A DNA stretch of 64,000 nt from Coremacera marginata (Eukaryota > Arthropoda > Insecta > Diptera > Sciomyzidae), in contig OU612047.1 of the NCBI GenBank assembly GCA_914767935.1, forward strand, positions 157,858,492 to 157,922,491, written 5' to 3'. This document shows positions 1 through 10,931 of the stretch, piece after piece. Under the pieces are notes generated by a model that did no database searches, had not been told where the DNA came from, and worked only from the letters and a program-made list of their open reading frames with translations. The position numbers and the translations under genes are program-made. Each line of letters starts with the position of its first letter. Positions within the stretch are counted from its first letter, which is position 1.

Positions 1-1742
1 GGTGTGCTGTGGAAAACAGCAGATTTATAGACAAGACAATCGATTTTTTCGCACCTTAAGCAACAGCCAAGCGGTCAACAGAGCAGTTCACCGTATTCAA
101 GCTTGGCTAAAATTAATTTTGTCGTGGTGCCGTTGCTTCAATGCCAGTTCACAGAAGGTGTTAACTTCAAGGCTAATTCGGCAACGATCTGCATGCATTG
201 ATGGCACATAATTTTTATTCATTCGACATTTTAACAGTTTTAATTTCAGTTGCTGATACCCGAGCAAACACGTTGCGATGTAAAGAAGAATTTTTTTTTT
301 CTTAAGACCTGCTTTAGTCGCATTTATTGCGCGAATTGTAATTAAGTTGGACAGCAAGTGTTTCCTGTTGCCCATCAATGAATGCAATCAAGAGTTGATG
401 TTTATTTCCTTTAAGTGTTCCGCTCACTGTGGCAGCATGCTATGTTAGCATCTTTATTATGGTTTTGCTGTAGGTTTTTTTTTTTTCTTTTTCTTTTTCT
501 TTTTAGCTGCTCAGGGAATCGAAGGTTTGCAATTCACAACAATTAATTAGCACAGTTTATGGGTGCAACTTTAGAGGACGTTGTTTTGCACGCCAACAGC
601 TGGCTAACAGGTAGGCCAGTCATGGTTATAAAATGAGCTACACGTTCATGGCGGCATTCCGGCAGTTATTCACGTAATGCGACACTTTAAGCAGGTTAAT
701 TGAAGCGAATTTTTCCCAGCCGTCTAGCTATAATTTCTTATAAAACTTTGTTGGCTATCTATGAAAGAGTCTTGTAACTAAGGATATGTTCCCTTTATTC
801 GCAACTATTTTTAATTTTGTTTTTTTTTTTCTTATATTTACTGCTACAGAAAACTCCTGCAACTATCCTCATAAATTTCTGTATAATTGAAACTTTCATT
901 GTCATCTATTTATTGAATCTTCTTTCTTAACATCAGAAATATCATGTAGATCCATTTATTATGTATCGTTATTTGGCAATTAAAATTGCGCCTGCCATAC
1001 ATTCTTGCATTCATTCATTTGTCTGTGTTACAAATAACTGCAAAACTTATGACGACAGCTTGATCCGCCCCAAGCTGACATAAATTCCACAAATGACACA
1101 ACCCATTCGATGGAATTAATTTCAGCCGATATTTATTTTACTTATAACGCGATCTTAGTAGCCAGAGCATTGCGCCAAACCATAAAAAGCATTGACTGAA
1201 AATGAAGGTGGAAAAAAGGAGTTGAAAATTGTAAGCTTAAGGCGCTGTTATAGCAATTGACTAAGTTTGATTTTTTTTTTGTGTTTGCTTGGGTTGTGAT
1301 TATTTTGTTACAAATAAAAATTTTTCAATTAAAATACATTAAAAGTTATTTTGATAAAAAAATCATAATATATTTTGTTTTATCGATAAATGTTTAGTAG
1401 GAAGGCTTGTAAGACAACTTTGTTTCAGCTTTTCATATACTCGATAACATAACTTTAGGTCTTCTTCTGTTAAATCAACGCATTGATTCTCTTTTGAATA
1501 TCAATTTATGCGAATATAAAACTACTAAACGAAGAGTGAGAAGTGAAAAATAATTCCATTTTTGTAAAATAGCTCTGTTATACGAATTCTGTATTTGTTC
1601 AGATTTTGCTGTAATTCGGCTTTTTAAGCGCAGAAGCTTAACCCTCTAACCAAAAAGGCTGCTCAGAGACAATAAATAGAGTTAAGAATTTTTCAAGCTT
1701 AAAACTTTTTTCAAACCATGAAGAGAGATATAACACACAGTA
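1..1742. other. Non-coding stretch, no gene recognised
   Basis: AT-rich sequence with short poly-T tracts (near 288, 476 and 820). The open frames here are short and resemble no family I know. Nothing else is seen up to the TA dinucleotide at 1741-1742 that borders the first MITE. Confidence 0.6.
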
Positions 1743-2096
1743 CACTGAACCAAAAATATCTAAAAATTGGTCGAAGAAATGGTTCTTTGATTTAATGAAT
1801 CTCTGTTCATTGGTTCAAAGAAAAAGTTCTTGGATTTTATTAACTTTTTCTTAGTGCCAATGAACGCATTCTTTAAATCAATATAAGAGTTCATTAATTT
1901 CAAGGTTTTAACAGTTTAATGAATTTTTTCTTTAAGAACTACTTCCTTGATTTAAAGGATCGATTCTTTGGCTGTAAGAAAAAAGTTAAAAAAATTAAAG
2001 AACAGAGATTTATTGAACCAATGACCTCGCGCTTGGGACCAATTCATAAAAACAAAGAACTTTTTCTTAAATGTTAAGTTCATTTCTAATTCAGTG
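1743..2096. mobile_element. TA-flanked MITE, 354 bp
   Basis: The ends are CACTGAA at 1743 and its complement TTCAGTG ending at 2096, each bordered by TA (1741-1742 and 2097-2098), as expected for Tc1/mariner-type insertion. The interior has related words on both arms, for example AATCTCTGTTC near 1798 and GAACAGAGATTT near 2001, so the two halves are partly inverted copies. It has no coding capacity. Only seven terminal bases match perfectly, so the superfamily is an inference. Confidence 0.55.
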
Positions 2097-2231
2097 TAAT
2101 AAATAATATAAACGAACTTTAGTTTCTAGTTTTTCTAGTCAAAATGAATCGAAAACCAAAACTATGGTTTTGTTTTTGTCATTATAGGGTTAAGCATGGC
2201 TTATTAAATGTGAAAAATTAACAAACCCCAA

Positions 2232-4369
2232 CAGGCCCGTAGACAAGGGGGAGAGATTTAGGTGTTCAAACCCCGCCCCTTAGGGTCCAGAAAGTATAAA
2301 GATATAACACAAATAAGACTATTAAATTCAAAATGTGAATTTTAAAATTTTCTTGAAAAAATCACTTAATTTTTGAAAATTTTTTTTGGCTAAGTGAAAG
2401 ATTAACTTTGCTCATAAAAGTCAAAATTATTATATTGGAATTCATCTCCAAAGAGTTTGTTTATTAAAAAATCAGTTGCAATGCTCAAATAGTCCCTGAT
2501 ATCCAGTAAAAAATATATATGAAATTATACCTAGAACGAATATAATTTTGTAAATTGAAGAAAATTAGCTTGACATTTTTTATGCCATATCTACCCAGCA
2601 AACCATAGTTGGCGACTATGTCGAAATTCCGACTAATTCGTAACTATTTCGAGCTGTCTTAAAGAAATCGTTCCAATTTCGTTACGCAAATATCGGAATA
2701 TTCTTAACGAAATCGTAACAAACATTTCGCAATCTTTCCGATTTCGTAATTCGATTTCGTTACGAAATCGTCAAGAATATCGTATGAAGCGGTTGACACG
2801 ACTTTGTAACAAAATGTCGTAACGATTTCGTAACGAGTCTTAACGAAAATGTTACGAAAAAGTTACGTTTTCGTTCAGACAGTTCGAAAGAAAGGAAATT
2901 TTAATCTGTTTGCATTTCAGTATGTTTTATAAATAGTCGCATAACGAAATTCTATATAAATTCGTATAAACAGTGAAATTATTCAATATTTGCGTTACGA
3001 TATTGTAACGATTTCTTCAAGACTTTAGTTAGTTTAGTTAGTTTAGTTATGAATTAGTCAAAATTTCGACAAAATCGTCAACTATGGTTTGCTGGGTAAG
3101 CTTATTGGGCCCTTTTGAAAAGCTTTTGAAAAAGCATTCATTTGAATGGATTTTTTTTTTTTTCATTTTTGAAAGTGTAAAAATACATGAATCATGACAT
3201 TTAACACATTATGGGTAATTCCAAGTAAAGCCAGTGATTAAAAAAATTTGACTATTTTATTTTCTTGTTTTCTTGGTATATAAGACATCTAAAATTTCCA
3301 TTTTGGCACATAAATTTAGCCCTGTGCGAAGTCTTTTCCAAATAACAGGTTTCGGAAAATCACCTTAAATCTTAATATGCCTTTTTTAAAAAAAAAATTC
3401 TCGATAGAAAACATTTTTGTAAAACATTTTATACTGTCCAATTCTATAGTATTTTGATGATTTTATAATCATGTTACAAAATTTACATAAAAAAAATGAA
3501 CAATTACAGTTGTTTAGGCTTCAGCATTTTTAGAATTATTTTTATTATATTAAAAAATTAAAAAATTGGAAGTTGAAAAAATTTTGTTTTGAGTTTTTTT
3601 CAATTTGCAAATAATTTTAATGTAAATCCACGACCGATTTAATTCTTAAATATTAAAAAAGTTACTGTTTCATTCTTTTTATAAAAATTTATCTAGCTGA
3701 ATATTAACATGACTTATTTTCATGTGCTATCTTATATAACAAATTGGGTAGAAGATACTGGTGCTGTGCAAAAACCAGTTTTCGAATTATGGTTTTTGAA
3801 AAGTACTCCGAAAATTAAATATGACTTTTATCGAAGTCGATTCCTGTGCTCAAAAAGTATTATTAACAAAAAAAATTTCCTTTTGAAATTGTTATTGCAA
3901 TTGAATCATGAGAAAATAAAACTGTTAAATTTTTAAAGATCGTAAAATATTTTCTTTTGAATATTATCTAAATTGTCGAAATCGTTTTGCAGAACAGCAA
4001 TATTTTAGCCTTTAACGATAACTCTTACTAGGGTTCACACAGTTCCAAATACTGAGAATACACGAGATGGGGATCAATAAAAGCGTAAGAAGGCCAAAAA
4101 GAAACCAAATCTAAAGACTAAAATATTTTGTTTTCCCGCTTATGTGAAACTTCAACAGGTGAACTTAATAAAAAGAGTTGCAATTTTTCATAGCTAATTT
4201 TAATTTTGACTTTAAGAAACTGCAAGAAATCTTACCTATTTTTACCTTTCAAGCTTATTTTATGGTTATTTATTTTTCCATATCCTTGCTTATAGTTTTT
4301 TACTGGTATCTACTTATATATTTTTTTTTATCAAAACCCCCCCTAAGGTAAATCCTGGCTATGGGCCTG
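2232..4369. mobile_element. hAT-like element with 8-bp target duplication
   Basis: The element starts CAGGCCCGTAG and ends with the near-complement CTATGGGCCTG. The perfect 8-bp repeat AACCCCAA sits directly outside both ends (2224-2231 and 4370-4377). Terminal CAG and 8-bp duplications are hAT features. Next to each tip is a run of C or G with a 'TTAGGGG'-like core (2260-2285, and complement near 4337-4350). Length is 2138 bp, of which 503 bp is a nested MITE. No transposase is readable: the one 75-residue frame at 3709-3936 has no recognisable motif, so this is non-autonomous or fully decayed. Confidence 0.72.
2594..3096. mobile_element. Long-inverted-repeat MITE (CCCAGCAAACC ends), nested
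   Basis: It begins CCCAGCAAACCATAGTTG at 2594 and ends with the complement at 3096. TA lies on each side (2592-2593 and 3097-3098). Inverted similarity continues about 55 bp inwards (for example the arms around 2625-2648 and 3045-3070). The interior is packed with short words built from CGTAACGA / ATTTCGTTACG in both orientations, so most of the element can fold. It lies inside the hAT-like element at 2232-4369 and is therefore younger. No coding. Confidence 0.75.
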
Positions 4370-4377
4370 AACCCCAA

Positions 4378-4736
4378 TAGTGCATAAATTGTGTATTAAA
4401 CTCTTATTTCATACATTTTGGCAAATCGATTTCACTTAAAAAAAAAAAAAACCTTGAAAAGCAAAGGCTGCAAGTTATACAGATTAAAGTACAGTATTTG
4501 CATTGTTTTGCTACTGGGTATACCTAAGGTGGTGGCCACAACCTTGTTATACACTGTGAATAAAATATGTGACTAAAACATGCATCGGTGATTCCATGTC
4601 AAATTGGATACTTTTCTAAACTCATGTATTTTTAAAAATTTGGTACTTTGCAGGTCCATAGTATTTAAAAAAAAAAAAACTAGAAATGTTTGCACATCTT
4701 TTTTTTCGTAATTTTTTTTTTTTTTTGCCAGTTAAA
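4378..4736. other. Spacer between elements
   Basis: AT-rich, with A-runs near 4440 and 4670 and a T-run near 4711. No gene or repeat recognised. Confidence 0.6.
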
Positions 4737-5343
4737 CACAGTGGAAAATTTAAAACAAATCAAAAATTGTCATTCGGACATGTTGTAAAATAACTTTATC
4801 TTCTATATCTATTTGAAAAATTATAAAATACCGTAAGAAGTACAAAAAATATTAAAAATTCCAGATTTATTAAAAAATAAAAGTACTCATGCTTATCAAA
4901 TTGTAAACATAAATTCTTCAACGTCAAACTTTGGGAATGCATTAAGGGAGTATTCCTGGTTGGAAGGCTGTTTTTGGACCCTTTTTGAAAAACTTCTCAT
5001 TTGAAAACGCAAAGAGTTATTTGAATTCTGGTTTTTTTTTATTGTCTTAGGAATATATTAAATTAGGGCTGTTCAAAAATTTGTTGGCCTTCAAAGTTGG
5101 GCGTCGAAAAAAAAGGTATGCTGCTTTCGGCCCGGGTCATCTGAAATGGAAAAAGTAAAAGGCGTTAGATTTAGTACAGATGTAATTCTGGTCCCTCCTC
5201 AATCATCATTTTGCGATTCTTTTTTACAATGGCGGTCATTGAAAAATTAAAAACCGATTTTGGGTCTTTTTTTGTAGCTTAGTGTAAAAAAAAATAGTAA
5301 AAAATTGTTTAAAAGTGTGATTGAAGTAGAGATCAGAATGGTG

Positions 5344-5571
5344 ACAATTCTGCTTCGATTGCACTTTGTTTCATCAAAATCGGTTCAGACCGACGGGCAC
5401 AATCTGGGCCGCAAGCTCGAAAAACGTGGTTTCGAGATAAACGCGTTTAAGTTTGAAATTATTTTTTGTATAAAAAAAAAAAAATAAAATGAAATTAAAA
5501 TTTGAGCACGCATTTTTAAAAATTCGACAATTCTGCGTCGATTGCACTTTGTTTCGTCAAAATCAGTTCAG
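5344..5571 (+). repeat. 46-bp direct repeat inside the TTAA element
   Basis: The segment at 5344-5389 recurs at 5527-5571 with a few changes. The shared core is GATTGCACTTTGTTTC, followed by TCAAAATC and GTTCAG. After each copy comes a similar 'aaaaacgt... ttcgag' block. It looks like an internal duplication of non-coding transposon sequence. Confidence 0.7.
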
Positions 5572-5808
5572 TAGAACCGGAGAAATGTGACTTCGAAGTT
5601 CAAAAACGTAATTTTGAAAAAACTCAAAGAAACTTTTAGGCAATAAAACATTTTTTTTTTTTTTTTTTGTGAAATACTTACATATATCAATCTGCAGTGC
5701 CAGCCCCATAAATAACTCCTTCCACATCTTAAAAAAATGAGGACTCAGCGGCTCTTCGGGCAGATCTACCTTCTTTTGATGCGGCCAGAGTTCTGGCTTC
5801 GGACCTTT

Positions 5809-6060
5809 TCAAACGTTCTTTGAGAAAACTGTATAAAACTCCAAAATGCAATTCTCCGTTTTGTTGTCAATGCTTATGTCTTCGTTTTCATTAGTTTTAA
5901 ATTTTTTTGCCGATGTGCTTGTGAATTCGGTGTCCTCATCTCTTTCGTGTTGGTTACCACGAAACTGGCCTTTCAAGGGATGAGTTTTTCGATTGCTACC
6001 AGTGTTTCTATTATTTTTATTTCTATTACTTTTTCTATCCATTGCCTTTAGCACAAACAA
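5809..6060 (-). pseudogene. N-terminal fragment of a possible TTAA-element transposase
   Basis: An 83-residue frame, rich in Lys, Arg and Asn at the start (MDRKSNRNKNNRNTGSNRKT) and then acidic and Ser/Thr-rich with a SAKKFKTNENED stretch. A basic then acidic disordered head followed by a sharp stop is what a truncated transposase N-terminus would look like, and its place next to the right terminal repeat fits. I inferred the link from position and composition only. No catalytic motif is present, and it could be a chance frame. Confidence 0.35.
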
Positions 6061-6689
6061 AAATTTTTATCAAAACTGTACTTTTCAAAACTGTAACCGC
6101 GTGCGCGCCCCGTTTATAACTCAATTCAAAGTGAACTAAACGCTGCCAACATTCGAATACCTAAGCTCTAAAATGTGTATTCATTTATTTTTAAAATGCG
6201 TATACAAACAAGTTATAACCTACTAAAAAACACGTTGAACGAAATTCGGTGGTTGCTTCAAACCGTTGCATTCAAAACGTAGCCAAAGCAAACTGCATTT
6301 TGGCGAAAACATTGCTGAACAAAAATGGCCATATCTCCTAAAGTATTTCGAATTTAAAAAAACCCTTTTAGGACGATATTTTCAAATACCAAGCTATAAC
6401 AAGCAAAGAAAATAAAAAAAAAATGTTTGCCAACCAGGAATACTCTCTTAAGAATGAGTGCCTCAATACGACAATGTTTTCAAAACGCCAAAAAAGTAAT
6501 GTTGCTGACCTTGAACAATGTGACTGGAATTTTTAGTGTTCAAAAAAATTAAAACTTTTCCACAGTGCTGGTAAAAAACTACACCACATACAAGATCAAT
6601 TCAAGAATAACGGATTTATAGATTTACTTGTTTTACTAAATGCCCGAATGACAAATTTTTACTTTTTTTTTTAATTTTCCACTGTGTAT

Positions 6690-7976
6690 GGTGAAAATGG
6701 AGAATGCATCTCATTTTTCTTTGAAGAATTCTATATTGAAAATAATACAGAAGAAATCATGCATACTGAGGTATTCAAACAATAATTTTTTTAGTTTCTT
6801 TTCTATAACTAACTTAAATTAATTTTTTCATTTACATATGTACTGACTAAATAAATTTCAAAAGAGAAAAAATAGATATTATTATAAATAAATAATAAAT
6901 ATTATTATAAATAAATAAATAAAAATAAAGAAAAAACATAGCCATTTCGCTGATTTTTTCATGTAAAGTGTCAAAACTGGTGATTTTTTGAAATGTTTGT
7001 ATGTGGAACCCCACAGGGGGGTTCCAGGTGGTGTGCCACTGGCATGGGTGGGTCAAGCCTCCAAAGTTAGTGGGGGTCGGTCATACATTTGGACTCGATT
7101 GGAGCACTCTAAATGGGTCAAAGTGGGATTTTTCAAAATTTGCCCCTACCCAAAAGTTTGACCCAAATTGGGGGACATCAGAATTCGTTTTAGAGGTATG
7201 GTTCCTTCGGCAAAGTTTCTTATTTTGATCCCTAGAATACGATTTTCACAGAGCATTGAGCGATTTTTAAATCGACCCGCCCTAATAGACATGCAAGCTA
7301 TAGATTATCACTTCGCTTACCTAGTCGCTCACTTTCCTACACTTAGGTCCATACAAATTTTTTTTAATTTTTCTTTTTTATACAAGTAGTTATAATTAGC
7401 TTAAAAAAGGCCATTTTTAGACAATTCTTGTGTCCGTTCAGGTGAGACTTTAGAACGGCGAGAGAGGATAAAAAAGTCTATGTCGGAAATTAAAAACGCC
7501 AAACTTATTATCACTTATATATCAAACAAATTATGAATAAAAAAAAAATTATTTGATTCCACTAACTAATACTTTTAATTTTTCTATGAAAACCGGCATA
7601 AATTTGTGGTCGAGATCTCAACCGTTATTACAGAATGGGTTAACATGACATTTAAAACTATATTTTTTCATTATTCTCTCAAGCCATTGCATATTACTAA
7701 GAATTTTGTCACTCACCAATCGAATTTTGATACTATGATACATCGAAATTTCCAGTCAGAACTCTATTATAGGTTTTTTTACATCATTATTGGTTTATAT
7801 GTTTTTACAACATTATTGATTTAAAAATGTCAAAAAATATATATGTAAAGTGTTTTATAATAGGAATTAACATAATTTTGATTTATTACTTATAAGAGCA
7901 AGTACATGTTATACTTTACCATATTAAAAACTATGTGGTGGCTGTGGCATAACTGTTGCCCATATGACAAAGAACC
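6690..7976. other. Non-coding stretch with a G/C-rich old repeat relic
   Basis: Mostly AT-rich, with an (AAATAATAT)-like run at 6880-6930. The segment 7000-7290 stands out: it is G-rich, includes AACCCCACAGGGGGGTTCC (a stem at about 7010-7028), and contains CTTATTTTGATCCCTAGA at about 7217. That word recurs at about 28261 in another otherwise unexplained stretch, so both are probably remains of one repeat family. Open frames across it have no recognisable protein. Confidence 0.45.
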
Positions 7977-8317
7977 GCTATAGACATGGGAATGCACGGG
8001 GGGAAAAGGGTGGGTCAGTTGTCCCATCCCCCTAGAGCTCAGTAAAAAAATGTATGTTAGCATATTATATATGTTATATAATCATAAAAAAAATTTTACA
8101 ATTTGAATTGAATTCAGTAAACAAATATATAGAATTATTTTATTTTATTTCACATATAAAATAATTGAAGACATTAATGAATGAAGGTGATGTGTCGCAT
8201 TTTCGGATTTTTTGTGTTCTAGGCATGGATAAAGGCTTTTGTGTTCATTAAATCTATTTTAAAACAATCATGTTTGTGGCTATTTTAGAAATAAGCTACT
8301 TGACAAAGTTTGATTAA

Positions 8318-8412
8318 CCCTAGAATACTAACCTTCCTAATGGAAGGATATCACTATACGTTGTATTACTCGTAAGAAGTTAGTAAATCTTACGCAGGTT
8401 AGTACTCTAGGG
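8318..8412. mobile_element. piggyBac-like MITE, 95 bp
   Basis: The tips are CCCTAGAATACTAACCT and, inverted at the far end, CCCTAGAGTACTAACCT, 16 of 17 matching. TTAA flanks both (8314-8317 and 8413-8416). CCCTAGA next to TTAA is the terminal signature known from piggyBac. With only about 55 bp between the repeats it cannot code and would need a transposase in trans. Confidence 0.8.
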
Positions 8413-9455
8413 TTAAATATAAATTTCAGTACACATATGAAACTCTGAACTCGATTTTCTCGAAACTAAATAATTGCGATATATAACCTTCATTCATTCA
8501 TGTCTTTAATTATAAAAAAGTATGAAGTCACTGACTTGGACTTTATTGGGATATAATAATGCATATTAGCTAAACTTATACACAGGATTTTAAAAGGGAA
8601 GTATGAACAAAGGTATACGAAATTCTCTGTGAAAATCATTAATTTTATTCTATTATTTTAAATATAATAATATTACAATCAAATAACAGATTTAACTTTG
8701 AGGGACATTCATAGGAAAACTACTCTATAGCTTTTATCGGAATAAAATCATTTGCTTAGTTAAACAATTTTTATGAAATGAATTAAGCTTAACACATACA
8801 TTTTTGTAGTATCTTTTACTTTATTTTACTTTAAATTTTTTAACCCTTTTTATTTATAATATTATACACTAGTTTTAAAATTTGCATCACCAAGCAACTG
8901 CCTATACTCAACGTATTGAGAATTTAAAAGCATATATCTTGTATACAAAAAAAATTTCTCTAAGGTGTGATATGATTAATTTAAATATTGCACTCGTGCA
9001 TTTTACATTTTGTTTGTGTCAGGTCAGAAAGATTTTTAAATTGCATTGTGATTTTGCACTTTCTTAAGCATTTGATTAAATCAAGAAAATATTTTCAAAC
9101 AGAATTCTTTATTTGTTTGAAAATAAAATGAGGCTAAAATACAGTTTATTTAAAAAAAAATCTATTATATATCATTGGTGTACTTAAGACAAAAGAGTGC
9201 TTAAATTCTCTAAAATATACATGATATTTGAATAATATGAATAATATTTTATGTGTCATTATGTGTCAAATATTCATTTTCATATGGAAGTCATGAACAT
9301 TTTCTTTTTACAGTTGCACTCTCAAGCCTATTCGACTCATATCTGTAGATTCTTGCCATAACTGAGCATTCTAGAATATTTCAATCACACGAATGTTTTC
9401 TTAAAAAAATCGAGCATCCACTGAGTAAAAGCTTAAACTGAGTTCATTGAAGTAG

Positions 9456-10931
9456 CCCTATAGGAACAAACTAACTTGTTTTTTACAACTAATTTAACAA
9501 CTAATTAAAAAACTAGTTTAAAATAAACTAGTATATGAAGTACTTTGAATAATATTAAGGCGGCATACACTTCAATTCTAAATACTTTTATTGCATTCTA
9601 TATGAAGTAGTTGAAATACTTCTTAAAAACAAGTGGTTGATAACTACTTTGAATTATATTAAGGCGGCAACTACTCTGATTTTGACATGTTTTAATTGCA
9701 AATTTTTATTAGATTACAAGTTTATATATGTTTAACCATGTTATTTGATCAACTATTATTAACTTTAGGCTTCACTAACATTTTGTTTCAAAAAGACAAA
9801 TTTCTTTATTTACGACATTGAGCTGCAAGACAGACGTGGTAAACACACTTTAAAACTGATAAACTGCCTCAAAACCCTATGAAACGATTAAAAATTCTTT
9901 ATTATTTAAGATATTCAAATTACAAACTGGTAGTGCTTAGCAAATATTGCACAATTTAGACTCTGTATGGAAATAGATGCATTGCTTAACTATTCAGTAA
10001 ACACCTCATCACTTTAGTAGTAAAGACGCACGCCTTTCCCTACGTAGCGTCGAGTCTGCTCCATCACTTCGTTGCGATTGACATTTAAAAGAAGCACTAA
10101 GCAAAATATCGTTGTGTCCATCGATCATGATTGATGGTTGCAAAGCGTGGAAAATCCCGCTGACACTTTTATTTAGCTCATATTTTGAAATGAAGCATCA
10201 AAAAGCTGGCTCATGTTAAATAACAGGCGCAGTATCCACATAATTCCGATCAATTAGATCGGCACCTTCGCTCATGTACCCGGGCGGTGGCGTGCCCGTT
10301 TTTAGAAACTGCTTCTGTGGTACGCATGCTCACATATAAGCGCAGAGTTCCTCCAGCTTCTGAAACTATCACCTGTTGGAAGCTGAAATAGTCCAGTGAA
10401 GAAAGGAATAATGAAATTATATCTACCCTTGCAGCGTTCTTCTGTTGCGCTCCTTGAATGTAATTACTAGTCCTTTTTTGAATTAACTTGCAATGAAGTT
10501 TGGCATGCATCACTTTTGAATTATTTTAAAATCAACTAAAACACCACAAAGAACGACATTTCACAATTTTCCATTAAATAACTCTGATCACTTTTAACTT
10601 TGTTTACATTTTGCTTTCAGATTTTATATTTCAAAATTTATTTGTGTCGACCAGAGAAATTTAAAATTTTTATGCTTTTAAATTCATCTTCAGTGGAATA
10701 TTAAATCGTTATCAATTGGTTATTTTAAAGTAATTAAAAAATAATTTAAATTTAAAAAATTTAACAAGTAGTTGAAAATATATGCACACGAAAGTCAATT
10801 GACTTATTTAGCGGACATCACCATACAAAATATGTTAGTTCGTTCTATGGAAAAAAGTCAGAATTTCAACTAGTTGTGGTTGACATAAAACTACTTTTCA
10901 ACTACTTTTAAATTAGTTGATTTTCCTACAG
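9456..10931. mobile_element. CCCTATAGGAA element, long copy
   Basis: The left end CCCTATAGGAACAAACTAAC and the right end TTTTCCTACAG form a short imperfect inverted repeat. Left (9456-9775) and right (10705-10931) parts match the 523-bp copy at 25698-26220. The middle 930 bp is present only here. The block CTTTGAATTATATTAAGGCG occurs twice near the left end (at 9542, as a variant, and at 9648). The middle part holds an 87-residue minus-strand frame (10250-10513) of unknown nature, possibly a decayed gene or captured host DNA. Family unknown; no clear target duplication for this copy. Confidence 0.65.

Larger units (their letters stand above)
4946..6447 (-). mobile_element. TTAA-flanked DNA transposon (Kolobok- or piggyBac-like), 1.5 kb
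   Basis: Tips are GGGAGTATTCCTGGTTGG at 4946 and the complement CCAACCAGGAATACTCTC ending at 6447. They match at 17 of 18 positions and are bordered by TTAA on both sides (4942-4945 and 6448-6451). TTAA duplication is characteristic of piggyBac and Kolobok. A 46-bp direct repeat lies inside (5344-5389 and 5527-5571). A lysine/asparagine-rich 83-residue frame on the minus strand starts 390 bp inside the right tip and looks like the beginning of a transposase gene, so the element probably reads leftwards. The rest of the gene is missing. Confidence 0.7.
4737..6686. mobile_element. Inverted-repeat element with CACAGTGG tips, split by insertion
   Basis: The left arm (4737-4783) starts CACAGTGGAAAATTTAAAA and contains TTGTCATTCGG. 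The right arm (6640-6686) is its inverted copy, ending TTTTCCACTGTG. The arms match over about 45 bp. About 450 bp remain once the TTAA-flanked insertion at 4946-6447 is taken out, which is MITE size. The tip resembles CACWRTG termini (Transib-like), but I do not see a 5-bp target duplication, so the superfamily stays open. Confidence 0.55.
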
